Of a stretch of DNA of 64,000 nt, positions 1 to 9,300 are shown in pieces. Position numbers and translations under genes: made by a program. The first letter of the stretch is position 1; each line of letters begins with the position of its first letter. Source of the stretch: Bacillota bacterium (GTDB taxonomy: Bacteria; Bacillota; Clostridia; Lachnospirales; Lachnospiraceae); NCBI GenBank assembly GCA_023663285.1, contig JAMPHT010000008.1, positions 21,749 through 85,748 of the forward strand, written 5' to 3'. Under the pieces are notes generated by a model, which saw only the letters and a program-made list of their open reading frames with translations, was not told the origin of the DNA and searched no databases.

Positions 1-630
1 GGTATAGAGGGCCAGATGTCCGTAGCGCATGAAGATCACCTCGTCCAGCACCTGCTCGATGTCCCCGATCAGATGAGTGGATATGATAACGGTTGCGTCC
101 TGATTATAATTATTGATGATAGTACGCAGGATATAATCCCTTGCCGCCGGATCCACCCCCGCAATGGGCTCATCCAGCACATACAGATCCGCATTGCGGC
201 TCATGACCAGGATCAGCTGCACCTTCTCCTTGTTGCCCTTGGACAGGGTCTTTAGCTTTACGGAAGGATCAATGTTAAGGCTGTGGAGCATCTCCAGCGC
301 CTTTTCCTTTGAAAAATCCGCATAAAAATCGCAGAAGTAATCCAGTATCTGGCCGATCTTCTGTCCGCCCGACAGATAGGTACGGTCCGGCAGATACGCC
401 ACATGGGCTTTGGTCTCCGTCCCCACATACTGTCCGTTGATCTTGATGCTTCCCTGCGTAGGGGTCAGAAGCCCGTTCATCATTTTGATCAGGGTGGTCT
501 TACCGCTGCCGTTTGGCCCTAAAAGACCGATGATCTTTCCCTTCGGAAGGGTCAGCGTGATGTTGTTCACTGCAATGTTTTTTGAATCGTAGGATTTCGT
601 CACTCCTACCAGCTCTACCAGTTCATTCAT
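1..630 (-). CDS. ABC transporter ATP-binding protein (3' end outside window)
   Basis: This is the ATPase subunit of an ABC transporter; translation from the ATG at 630 runs off the left edge. The Walker A motif GPNGSGKT is at about residues 38-45. A variant signature LSKGNKEK replaces LSGGQ, followed by Walker B in YVLDEPIAGVDP and the switch histidine in STHL. The start overlaps the stop of the upstream GntR gene by 4 bases (ATGA), so the two are translationally coupled. A YtrA-type GntR regulator followed by an ATPase with a degenerate signature is typical of ytr-like or bacitracin/multidrug-type exporters. The permease, not visible, should follow to the left. The substrate cannot be told from sequence. 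Confidence 0.93.
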   Translation of the reverse strand, partial: MNELVELVGVTKSYDSKNIAVNNITLTLPKGKIIGLLGPNGSGKTTLIKMMNGLLTPTQGSIKINGQYVGTETKAHVAYLPDRTYLSGGQKIGQILDYFCDFYADFSKEKALEMLHSLNIDPSVKLKTLSKGNKEKVQLILVMSRNADLYVLDEPIAGVDPAARDYILRTIINNYNQDATVIISTHLIGDIEQVLDEVIFMRYGHLALYT

Positions 631-1019
631 TTCTGTTCTCCCTCATTATTATGCATAAAGTGTTTTTGGTTCAGCAACTCCACCGTCTCTGCCCCCTCAT
701 AGCCAAGCTCCTTCATCCTGGCGAAAAAGCTATCCACCTGGGCCTGGGCCAGGCTCGCTCTGATGTCCTTTATCCGCTGCCCGTCCTCGGTGACATTTCT
801 GCCGTTGGTCCGCTGCGTCACGATCAGCCCGCTTCTCTCCAGCTCTGCAAACGCCTTCTGCATCGTGTTGGGATTCACCGACGCTTCCGCCGCCAGATCC
901 CTGACGCTGGGAAGCTTCCCTCCCGGCGGGTACTGCCCCGACACGATCTGCATCTGGATCCTGTCCACAAGCTGCGCGTAGATCGGTCTGTCATTATCCA
1001 GTTTCCATGCCATTTTCAT
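627..1019 (-). CDS. GntR family (YtrA subfamily) transcriptional repressor
   Basis: A 130-residue DNA-binding protein. The N-terminal winged helix (about residues 10-76) carries the GntR signature around LPSVRDLAAEASVNPNT. Only a short C-terminal helical dimerisation tail follows, as in YtrA regulators, with no FadR or UTRA effector domain. The ATG at 1019 is preceded by AAAGGA. It overlaps the ABC ATPase by 4 bases. Its promoter and a 36-bp perfect palindrome lie immediately upstream, so autorepression of the operon is the simplest reading. Confidence 0.93.
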   Translation of the reverse strand: MKMAWKLDNDRPIYAQLVDRIQMQIVSGQYPPGGKLPSVRDLAAEASVNPNTMQKAFAELERSGLIVTQRTNGRNVTEDGQRIKDIRASLAQAQVDSFFARMKELGYEGAETVELLNQKHFMHNNEGEQK

Positions 1020-1028
1020 CGTCCTTTC

Positions 1029-1064
1029 TGTATTTTTGTATTAAGTTCTTAATACAAAAATACA
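1029..1064. promoter_or_regulatory. 36-bp perfect palindromic operator of the GntR operon
   Basis: Arms of 17 bases (TGTATTTTTGTATTAAG and its exact complement) flank a central TT. The site overlaps the -10 box of the minus-strand promoter and ends next to the ribosome site of the GntR gene. That position suits a repressor operator; binding by this GntR protein is inferred. Confidence 0.75.
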
Positions 1065-1085
1065 CCATGTCAGATAATTCGTCAA
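1057..1085 (-). promoter_or_regulatory. Promoter of the GntR/ABC operon
   Basis: On the minus strand TTGACG, 17 bases, then TATTTT. The -10 box falls inside the palindromic operator. Confidence 0.6.
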
Positions 1086-1150
1086 GTACTTTTTGCACTT
1101 TTTTTCAAAACGGGCATATAAATACCATAACAAATCCTTTGAGGTTCCAT

Positions 1151-1885
1151 ATGTCCAATATAAATCTACGTTCCGCAAACACCCCGGCGCCTGAGCTGAC
1201 TGCTTCTCAGGAGCCGGATACAAGCGCCGGCACACTGAAGATCAGTGTCATCTCCACCATAGGGCTGGTCCCCGTAGAAAATGCCACTGTCACCGTCTCC
1301 TACACCGGCGATCCGGAAAACCCTCTGGAAGTACTTACCACCGACAGCTCCGGACAGACTCCCACCATAGAGCTGGCCGCACCTCCCATTGAGCTTTCCC
1401 TGAACCCGGACGCATCCGAGCAGCCATACTCCGAATACAATATATCCGTCACCGCCGAAGGATATGAGCCCGTTTATGTATCCGGCTCCGAGATCCTGGC
1501 GGATGAGCTGTCCCTGCAGGTCATCCGCATGGACCCCCTTGCCGCCGCAGACGAGGCGGAAAAAGTGGTCACCATCCCCGCCCACACTCTCTGGGGAGAA
1601 TACCCGCCGAAAATACCGGAGGACGAGATCAAGCCCATGGCGGAAACAGGGGAGATCGTATTGAGCCGTGTGGTCATACCGGAGTACGTCATTGTCCATG
1701 ACGGCGCTCCCGGAGACCCCACCGCCCCCAACTACTGGGTCCGCTACCGGGACTATATCAAGAATGTGGCCTCCTGCGAAATATACTCCACCTGGCCTGA
1801 AAGCGCCATCTATGCCAATGTGCTCGCCATCCAGTCCTTTACCCTGAACCGGGTATATACGGAGTGGTACCGGAATCACCACTGA
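1151..1885 (+). pseudogene. SpoIID-like peptidoglycan-binding protein, 5' part (split by insertion)
   Basis: N-terminal half of a gene cut at base 1867/1868 by the serine-recombinase element. The start chosen is the ATG at 1151 (MSNINLRS). A beta-sandwich-like region rich in Thr, Pro and Val covers residues 10-150. The start of a SpoIID/LytB-type segment follows, with DYIKNVASCEIYSTWPESAI and the FTLNRVYTEWYRN helix. Codons after 1867 belong to the element and end at a TGA at 1883. Joining 1867 to 4684 gives a continuous 432-codon frame, so this is an insertional disruption and not decay. A cell-wall or spore-envelope role is inferred from the domains. Confidence 0.85.
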
Positions 1886-3512
1886 TTCGGGGTAGGAAGT
1901 CATTCAGATTGATTTTAAAACGCACTACAATCTGTTCGTTGGTCACATCAATTCTTTCTATCAGCTTATTTACAAGAACTCTCTGGGTCTCTCTGTCGGC
2001 GTCTCTGAATATCTGCTGCCAGGTTTTCCATTCATCCGCTGTGACCCTGACCTCTTTTAATGCTTCCCGTTTTTCCTGCAGCAGCCGTTCCTCTTCCGCC
2101 TTCTTTTCTTTCCGTTTATGAATGGCATCCATCAATTCCGTCAGGGATAGCGCATAATCTCCTGTCATTGCTTCGGGAATATGCTCTTCCATAGTTTCAA
2201 TTCCCTGTATGGTCTTTGCAAGCCCTTTCTGCAGCTTTGCTATCTCCGCTTCCTGCTTCTTCTTTTCCTTATTCTGGCTCTGTTCTATTATATCAAAAAT
2301 GTTTTCATTCTCCTGCAAACGTCCAATATATTCTGTCAGACACTCAAATACTATCTTTTCCACCCAGTCAGCGCGGAACTGTTTCACTTTATTATGGGGG
2401 ATTCCACTTTGTGCAGACTGGCAGCGATAAATAGGGGTTTTGCTGGTTCTCTTTTCGCCTGTTTCTTTTATTATCCAATAATTATATTTACTTCCGTTTG
2501 TCATTTTTCTGCCGCAATAACCACAGTGAATCACGTCTATGAGCGATAACATACCGTCGTTCCTCCTTATTACAGTTACATTTTCATGTTCCAGCGTTTT
2601 TACGTACTCATCAGACCTACACTTTCGCTTATCCTGTGTCCTGTCCCACATTTCACCGCTGATGATTTGTATGCTTTCATCAGGACTGTTTGACTTTATC
2701 CAGTCCTTGCTATCCAGTCTATGGAGCTTTCCGTCTTGCCGTTCACGGCGTTTGTATGCCACATGACCCGCGTAAACAGGGTTTGTCAGGATGCTTGTAA
2801 TAGTGCCGGCTTTCCATGTGTCCTTGGGCGCTTTGCTTTTATAATAATCATCTTCGTTCAGCAATCTGGCTATTTTGGTCGAGCCAAATTCCTGATTAAG
2901 TGATAAATCATAGATATGTTTTACCACTTCTGCCTGTTCTGGAATAATTTCAAGATGATGCAAGGCTCTCCCGTGCTTGCTCAATTCTCCTGATAATTCT
3001 AATTTATAGCCATACGGAGCCGCCCCGCCCATAAATTTTCCCTGCTGGACCAATTTCCAGGCAGTGTCCCTGACCCTCATTCCCGTATCAGAGCTGCTTT
3101 TCTGGGCATTGCCATATCGAAGCGCTAACATTATCTGACCCATCATATCTTCGACTTCAGGGGTAATACAGCCATCCTTGACCGTATAAATATCCACTCC
3201 TGCATTCTTTAAAGCCATAACATATGGCCCAATTTCCCACATTCTGCGTCCTACACGGTCATCCTTATATGCCACCAGAATATCATATTCTGAATTTTGT
3301 GCATCCCGCAGCGCCTCCTGAAGGACATCTCTGTCTGCCACCGCATTTTTGTAGCCACTGTTACTTCCCTCAAAATATTCCTTTGTATCCAATACCCAAT
3401 CATCCTGCCTACCCACATACTCTGCTACTAATTGCCGCTGTACAGACAAATCTCCATCCGCTTCCAATTGCTGATTAGAACTTACTCTTAATAACATCCG
3501 CACTCTCTTCAT
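1839..3512 (-). CDS. Large serine recombinase
   Basis: A 557-residue site-specific recombinase that should integrate and excise the surrounding element. The N-terminal resolvase domain has RVSSNQQ near residues 9-15 (catalytic serine) and DDRVGRRMWE. A Recombinase domain follows, with GAAPYGYKLE and ILTNPVYAGHVAYKRR. A zinc ribbon has CGYCGRKM and a later YRCQS. A coiled coil then covers roughly residues 400-480. The last 8 codons (1842-1865) and the stop are antisense host sequence beyond the left junction. In the circular element the frame would instead run on for 35 codons to a TAA at 4574-4576. The start overlaps the small upstream ORF by ATGA. Confidence 0.95.
   Translation of the reverse strand: MKRVRMLLRVSSNQQLEADGDLSVQRQLVAEYVGRQDDWVLDTKEYFEGSNSGYKNAVADRDVLQEALRDAQNSEYDILVAYKDDRVGRRMWEIGPYVMALKNAGVDIYTVKDGCITPEVEDMMGQIMLALRYGNAQKSSSDTGMRVRDTAWKLVQQGKFMGGAAPYGYKLELSGELSKHGRALHHLEIIPEQAEVVKHIYDLSLNQEFGSTKIARLLNEDDYYKSKAPKDTWKAGTITSILTNPVYAGHVAYKRRERQDGKLHRLDSKDWIKSNSPDESIQIISGEMWDRTQDKRKCRSDEYVKTLEHENVTVIRRNDGMLSLIDVIHCGYCGRKMTNGSKYNYWIIKETGEKRTSKTPIYRCQSAQSGIPHNKVKQFRADWVEKIVFECLTEYIGRLQENENIFDIIEQSQNKEKKKQEAEIAKLQKGLAKTIQGIETMEEHIPEAMTGDYALSLTELMDAIHKRKEKKAEEERLLQEKREALKEVRVTADEWKTWQQIFRDADRETQRVLVNKLIERIDVTNEQIVVRFKINLNDFLPRISGDSGTTPYIPGSG
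1866..1872. other. Left attachment core (attL side)
   Basis: GGTACCG shared with 4682-4688. The flank to the left is host gene, to the right is element. AGTGGT (1863-1868) and ACCACT (1878-1883) form a short inverted repeat across it. Confidence 0.7.
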
Positions 3513-3685
3513 AAAAAATCACTCTTCCTTTTTTTCATCTGTTTATGCAATTCCATTTTCAGAATCTCTTTCACTTCTTCAATATGCGTTGTTCTGCCAG
3601 TTTCTTCCGGAAATTGCAAAATCACATGAACTTTTTTGTTCTTATATTCCATTTCTTTTTCTATTTCTTTCATAGACTGCCCCAC
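3509..3685 (-). CDS. Small protein encoded just upstream of the recombinase
   Basis: A 58-codon frame from GTG 3685 (54 codons from the ATG at 3673). It is rich in Lys and Glu, with the central stretch VHVILQFPEE and a helical C-terminus EVKEILKMELHKQMKKRK. The GTG is preceded by AAAGGATATTGCT, a fair ribosome site. Its TGA overlaps the recombinase ATG (ATGA), which argues that it is translated. I do not recognise a family. A role as recombinase accessory or directionality factor is possible from position only. Confidence 0.6.
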   Translation of the reverse strand: MGQSMKEIEKEMEYKNKKVHVILQFPEETGRTTHIEEVKEILKMELHKQMKKRKSDFL

Positions 3686-3734
3686 AGCAATATCCTTTAC
3701 ATTAAATCATATGTGCTAAAGTGTTGAATTTTTA

Positions 3735-3763
3735 ATGACTTTTACCACTTTGTCTGTTATAAT
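3735..3763 (+). promoter_or_regulatory. Promoter of the element's cargo pair
   Basis: ATGACT, 17 bases, TATAAT, followed by GGGAGG at 3785-3790 ahead of the ATG at 3799. Confidence 0.6.
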
Positions 3764-3798
3764 GATAAAAAAGCTATAAGTGCAGGGAGGTTGATTAC

Positions 3799-4029
3799 AT
3801 GAGACTGACACGGCAGCAGATGGCAGAAAAGTATCCTGACAGGTATTTGGGGATTACAGATATACAATATGAAAACAACGATGGTGTAACAATAGAGTCG
3901 GCAGAAATCGTTTACACAGATAAATCAGAAGAAGAACTGCTTACTTTGCAGATATCAGGAACAGAAGACATTATGTGCTGGTATACCACGGGAAGTAAAG
4001 TAAACGTAGGAGTTATGACTTTATGCTGA
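3799..4029 (+). CDS. Hypothetical small protein, partner of the aspartic protease
   Basis: 76 residues, starting MRLTRQQMAEKYPDRYLG, with an acidic centre (YTDKSEEELL) and a C-terminal Cys. No family is recognised. A GGAGG site precedes it. It ends inside the next gene (7-base overlap, 4023-4029), so the two are co-translated. The sequence looks like a small alpha/beta domain. Confidence 0.6.
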   Translation: MRLTRQQMAEKYPDRYLGITDIQYENNDGVTIESAEIVYTDKSEEELLTLQISGTEDIMCWYTTGSKVNVGVMTLC

Positions 4030-4511
4030 CAGAAGAAATATACAATCTGGATAAAAAAGAAAACAGTCCTGTCATTGTACTGCCTTGGTTCTATAACTGC
4101 AGAGTTTTGGTTGACACAGGCTCAACAATGCCTATGTGGTTAAAAAGCATTGTGCCGTTAAAAATCAAAGGCGCAGTAAAGCAGGACAGACAGTTGGAAT
4201 TAAACGGCGTTGGCGGCAAAACATCAGGAGATTTGTATAAGGTAAATTTTGACTTTGGAAATATTCACTTTAAGGACTTGCCCATTGTACACAAAGAAAT
4301 AAAAGTTGCCGACGCTTATATGATATTACCTGCAACCTTATTTGAAGGTATGATTTATGAGATTAACAATATAGAGCATACCTTTAAAGTAAAGGTTGAC
4401 AACAAAAGCTATTACAGACAATTTAAGATAAAGGATAATCACGGCGTTCCATATGTATATTTGGCTAATACATATGAAACAGAAGAAGAATATGATTCCT
4501 ATATCACTTAA
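4023..4511 (+). CDS. Retropepsin-like aspartic protease domain protein
   Basis: 162 residues. The pattern RVLVDTGSTMPMW puts the catalytic motif D31-T-G-S after a hydrophobic strand, as in single-domain retroviral-type aspartic proteases, which work as homodimers. A second hydrophobic segment (ADAYMILPATLF) sits where such enzymes have Ile/Leu-Leu-Gly. The Gly is Pro here, so activity is not assured. There is no signal peptide or membrane segment, so it is probably cytoplasmic. It overlaps the 76-residue gene upstream and is the last gene of the mobile element. A cargo or accessory role is inferred. Confidence 0.65.
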   Translation: MLTEEIYNLDKKENSPVIVLPWFYNCRVLVDTGSTMPMWLKSIVPLKIKGAVKQDRQLELNGVGGKTSGDLYKVNFDFGNIHFKDLPIVHKEIKVADAYMILPATLFEGMIYEINNIEHTFKVKVDNKSYYRQFKIKDNHGVPYVYLANTYETEEEYDSYIT

Positions 4512-4681
4512 ACTGACAGATTCAGGCAGACAAATATGAAAATGTTCTTATTTGCCTGCCTGCACAATACCCATTATATTATTTTTTTCTCTATTATTTC
4601 ATATGCCTCTTTCCCCTTTAGTTTGATTACCAGCTCGTCCAATATAAGCTCTCTGCAACCACGAATCAGTGATGGTTTCGG

Positions 4682-4688
4682 GGTACCG
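4682..4688. other. Right attachment core (attR side)
   Basis: Second copy of GGTACCG. Host coding resumes at TAC 4684 in the frame that continues TGG 1865-1867. Confidence 0.7.
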
Positions 4689-5265
4689 CAACCAGGGCTA
4701 TGACTTTACCATTACCTCCTCCACCGCCTATGACCAGAAATGGATATACGGCAGGAACATCTACGAAAATATCGACTATCTGGTGGATACCATTTTTGCC
4801 AACTACCTGTCCAGGCCCGGCGTGCGGCAGCCCATATTCACCTCCTACTGCGACGGCAACAGGGTGACCTGCAACGGCCTGAGCCAGTGGGGGTCCAAAT
4901 ATCTGGGAGACCAGGGCTATTCCGCCATCGAGATCATCCGTTACTACTACGGCAACGATATGTATATCAACACGGCGGAGATCATTTCCGGCGTGCCCTC
5001 CTCCTGGCCCGGCTATGCTCTGAACATCGGGGCTTCCGGCGATAAGGTGCGCCAGCTTCAGACCCAGTTAAACCGCATTGCCCGCAACTATCCCGCCATC
5101 CCCACCATTGCGGCGGACGGCATCTACGGCCCCAGGACCGCCGAGGCGGTCCGAATTTTCCAGGGCATTTTCAATCTGCCTCAGACAGGCGTGACGGACT
5201 ATGCCACCTGGTATGAGATCTCGGAGATCTATGTGGGAGTGTCCAGGATATCGGAGCCGGGCTGA
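4684..5265 (+). pseudogene. SpoIID-like peptidoglycan-binding protein, 3' part
   Basis: C-terminal half of the split gene. It completes the SpoIID-like region (VTCNGLSQWGSKYLGDQGYS and RYYYGNDM, matching the family's conserved SQWG and YYxG positions). It ends with a peptidoglycan-binding type 1 domain (about 65 residues: GDKVRQLQTQLN, DGIYGPRTAEAVRIFQ). A possible GTG/ATG restart at 4669/4672 lies in element DNA. Without the N-terminal half it is unlikely to work. A hairpin terminator follows at 5274. Confidence 0.85.
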
Positions 5266-5273
5266 AAGTCAAT

Positions 5274-5308
5274 GGGACTGCACACTATTACAACCAGCGT
5301 GCAGTCCC
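5274..5308. terminator. Bidirectional hairpin terminator
   Basis: Perfect 10-bp stem GGGACTGCAC/GTGCAGTCCC with a 15-base loop, between two converging genes. Confidence 0.7.
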
Positions 5309-5314
5309 TCATAT

Positions 5315-6340
5315 TCATTTCCCATTTTGGGGAATGTTGTTCTTTGTCAAAAACTCCCTGTACTTTAAATATTTCTGCTCATAACCTTTGTTAAACGCTT
5401 TGTAGTCTGCCAGTTCATAATAATATTCTATTGGCTTTGTATCGTCAAAGTCACAAGGCCTGATAAACGGCAGTTCAAAATATCGGAGCATCTCTTCCGT
5501 TCTGCTGTCTATGGCAAAAAACAGCGCTGGAATCCTATCCCATAATGCCACTACATTTCCGTGAAAGCGAAACCCCATCGAAAACTGGAAAGCTGTTAAA
5601 TATTTTTTCCATTCGTCTACATCAAAGTATATTTTTTTCTTACTGTTGATCCATTTTGACACATAATTATAATAGTTCCTATCCACCGCATTATCCGGAG
5701 TAAATTCATACTGAGTCTGTTCGACAAAATCATATCCTCTGTTTGCACAGTATGTCAGAAAATGCTTTTCTTCTCTCGAAAGCAGCCCATAAAATGTTCT
5801 AAAGTTGACGCTTACTCTGTTTATTTTATCCACTTTTTTTTCTATCTTAAAACTCGTAGTACCTGCATAATATAATGAGGGACAGCCTATTATCTCAATA
5901 TTTTTGATGCCATGCCGGCTTAATATCTCTGCCGTATATTCTCCTCTCACTCCTATGACGGCACGCTCCTGTATCGCAGAAAGTGTCCTTTGCACAGAGC
6001 TGTTCAACTTAAAGTCCGTATCAAAACTTTTTGCCTGCAATCCCGCACTTATAGGCACAAAGGCTATATCCTTAAATCTCCGCACCCTGTCATACAGATA
6101 ATCGAAATTACTGCTCTCATTTATCCATATGAGATCTGTCACCACAACAGGTAGGCCCACGTATTTTTCCTGTGCGGCACAATATTCCTCATAGGTCATC
6201 TTCTCTAAGAGCAAATTGCGTAAAAGTGCTTCTCTGAAAACCTGATTTCCAGAATTTAAGCCAACCGATTCAAAGGAACTGCTCAACGTACTGTAATCAT
6301 GATGTCTTTCCAGTAAAACTGCACCAATAGCTTTATTCAT
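5315..6340 (-). CDS. Polysaccharide pyruvyl transferase family protein
   Basis: 341 residues resembling the CsaB/WcaK family, which puts pyruvyl ketals (or related groups) on cell-surface polysaccharides. Features are the N-terminal GLNSGNQVFREALLRN segment, the Rossmann-like block DIAFVPISAGLQAKS, RGEYTAEILSRHGIKNIEIIGCPSLYY, and the C-terminal FRFHGNVVALW (family HG motif). No signal peptide or membrane segment is seen, so it should be cytoplasmic. The start overlaps the stop of the upstream GT2-HAD gene by ATGA, so they form one operon. Substrate unknown. Confidence 0.85.
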   Translation of the reverse strand: MNKAIGAVLLERHHDYSTLSSSFESVGLNSGNQVFREALLRNLLLEKMTYEEYCAAQEKYVGLPVVVTDLIWINESSNFDYLYDRVRRFKDIAFVPISAGLQAKSFDTDFKLNSSVQRTLSAIQERAVIGVRGEYTAEILSRHGIKNIEIIGCPSLYYAGTTSFKIEKKVDKINRVSVNFRTFYGLLSREEKHFLTYCANRGYDFVEQTQYEFTPDNAVDRNYYNYVSKWINSKKKIYFDVDEWKKYLTAFQFSMGFRFHGNVVALWDRIPALFFAIDSRTEEMLRYFELPFIRPCDFDDTKPIEYYYELADYKAFNKGYEQKYLKYREFLTKNNIPQNGK

Positions 6341-9300
6341 GTGTTCTCTTCTCCACTACCTTTTTTGAGATGCTCTGAAAGTCTTTTTTTGAAAAAACTT
6401 TTATCAACACAAAACCAATATAATCCTTTTACGATCAAGTTCCGCTTATGTACATTTTTTAGATAGACCTCATAGTTCAGATCCTGACCTGCATAAACTG
6501 CTTGCTCCTGCGCAGTCTGGACTTTATTTGTTTTTTGATCGTCACGCTGCCAATCCCACTGTTCATTCAGTGGCTTCTGCTTTATACCCCCGAAAAATTC
6601 GTCCTCTATCATACAGCAGTCAAAAATATTTTCGTCAAACCTTTTGGGCATAACAAGAAAGTTTTCGTACAGGACGCTTGCATCCATGGGCTGAAATTTG
6701 ATAATATCTCTTCTTTTTCCAAAGAATTTCAAAAACTCTTCTGTAAATTTACACGCTCCCCGGTTGATCTCATTCACAACATAATCGCCAATATAGTCCT
6801 TCATCTTGTCCTCAAAAAGCGGAATGACTCCATTTTCGTTTTCCGAATAGCCCACACAGGATGGATTTCGGTCTGAAAATATATATTCGTTTATGATTCC
6901 TTCCATACTTGGTACAAAATTATAGTAGGATCGAATATCAAGCGACTTCTTCTCGATTCGCCTGAGCGCATCATACCCAGCGATATTCACATAGGCTCCC
7001 GCCACATTTTCCCCAATTGCCTCTACCACATATTGATGAAGCCTACCGCTATAGCCCAAATCAAAAATCAAATCGTTTTTACCGATATTTCCCGCCAAAT
7101 ATTTCCTGCATAGTTCAAAGCTTATTTTGGCTTTCTTTTCCGAAAACTGCTGTGCTTTGAGTACTTTAATAAATACTGCAAACTCGTCCTCGTTCTGAAA
7201 TCTTTTTCCCAGCAGGAATCCTGCTGCTTTGTATTCTGCCGCCAATTCCTCCGTCAGTGGCTTCAGAACAAAGTTATATCTGTCGATTATTGTCTGCGGG
7301 GTGTTCGCGGAAAACACACAGCTTGCTAAGATCCTGTCAACAAAATTTGCCTCACATATCTCTACAGGGATCAGCGCCTTTCTACTTATATATAAATAAT
7401 TACTTTTTGCATCAGTTCCTGCAGCACTTTTGTTTATCAGGTCAAAAATTCTTTTGAGATAAAAGCCGTCTCTGGCCGCAAAATGCACTTTTTCATAATC
7501 GGCATATCTAACCTGTTCCAAAAGCCACATGGCAATTCCGTACATATGCATCCCTACCGGAACGCATCCAAGAAAATATGGATCACCGTTATAATCTGAA
7601 TCTGCGTTAAAGGAAACAAACGGATTATCAAACATGGTATTGGCTGCAACCGCAAACAGGCATCTGACAGCCAGACTGTCAAAATATCTGGAATAATCAA
7701 CAATGCTGCCGCTGTTTCCGATAGCTGCTCCGATTCCATTTCCGGTATAAGCATCCCCCAAGTAGTTAAATAAAATGTCCTTCGTTTTAGGAAGAAAAAA
7801 AGACTTGATCCCCTTATCTGCCGGAATAATCACATCTGACTGCCAGTTATCTCCAATATGTACCACATTGATGCCTTCAAATCCTGTCTCAGAAAGAAAT
7901 AAATCGAATAAATGCCCTGTTGACTTTAACAGTCTCTCCTCTGACGATAAATATACTTTGCTATAGCCGGTATAATTATTTTGATGAAGGACATTTTCTA
8001 TATCGGCCATTTCAAGATACATATCTGAAATGACAAAAATCTCTTTTCCCAAGGCGCAGGCCAATTCATATAATTCTTCACCTGTTTGCCTTTTAACGGA
8101 AAATTCCAGTTCTGTCTCTATTTCCTTTCTCTTCAATCGTTCACACAATGCCTTATCCACATTGTATCTCTCTTCCATCTCTTCATATATCTCGCCTAAT
8201 GTCACATCCTCATACTGCGGAAATCTCTTATTTATGCTTCTTCTCACCTGCTCTTCCGCAAGCCTTCTGTATTTTGTAATAATCTTAGCATCATACGGAT
8301 AGATATCGATCTCTGAAAGAGCAATTTCATATACATCCTCCGGGTATAATACCGGACGCATGATCAATGTATCGAACAAATCAAACGATACTGCTATGCA
8401 TTCCTGTGAAGCAACTGCCCTCTTTATTTCCTCCAGTGCGCAGTTCCATTCCGTCTTTTTCTGCTCGAAATATCCATCTTCCGCTCTTGCATACTCATAC
8501 TCCTTCTTTTCAAAGGCATCCAGAAATTTATCTCTAAGTTTTAAGGCTTCTGCATCGTTTCTGTAATTTGTTTCAAAGATTGGACTCCAAAATCTAAAAT
8601 ATCTGTCACGCCATTCTTCATAGAAACACTTATATTCATCAAAAATGCCCTGCTTCTCCATAAAGCATTTGACACTTTGAAAAACATAGATCAGATCCTC
8701 TATATTCTTTTTATATTTGTCACCGGAATCACCACTCAATGTAGCGGAATCCGAATTGCGATAATATAAATATCCATCATGATTTGAAAAAGACATTCTC
8801 TGTGCGTAAAAAAATAGAATACAGGAAAACAGGATATCCTCCGTCATTACCAGATGTCGGCTATCTTCCCTTAAGTCCCTCCATGCCCTTTCCCACAAAG
8901 TACGTGAATATAGCTTATTCCAAACAGTATGTATAGAAAAGTCAAGTCCGCAGTCTTTCATAAAAAAATCAATGATTTCTTTCTCTTCAAGCATTTGTCG
9001 CGTACATAAGGAATAATTACTGTTGAAAACATACTTCCAATTGTTTTCATCCATGCATATCGTTCTACCCATAACAATATCCGAATGATTCTTTTCCGCG
9101 TTCATGACCAATATTCTGATCCAGTCAATCGTAATCGTATCATCTGCATCTACAAATGCAATATACTTCGAGTTTGACATACTGACCCCCGTCAGTCTTG
9201 CCTGATACAGACCCCTGTTTTGATCATGCCTTATAACTGCAATACGTCTGTCCTTTTCTTTTAGTTCTTTGAGAAACGCTTCATAAGCCTCTTCGTTTCC

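Larger units (their letters stand above)
1868..4683. mobile_element. 2,816-bp serine-recombinase element inserted in the peptidoglycan-binding gene
   Basis: The element is bounded by a 7-bp direct repeat GGTACCG (1866-1872 and 4682-4688). Removing one copy with the DNA between restores the host frame through W-Y-R-N-Q-G. Imperfect inverted repeats lie just inside each end (1874-1893 and 4657-4677, sharing CACTGATTCG). Contents are a small ORF and a large serine recombinase on the minus strand, and two overlapping plus-strand genes. No conjugation, replication or phage structural gene is present. It is therefore a minimal integrative element carrying one cargo pair. Confidence 0.85.

Noticed and set aside
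3545-3727. Plus-strand 60-codon frame rich in Phe and His
   Set aside because: It is the antisense of the small gene upstream of the recombinase and has no ribosome site.
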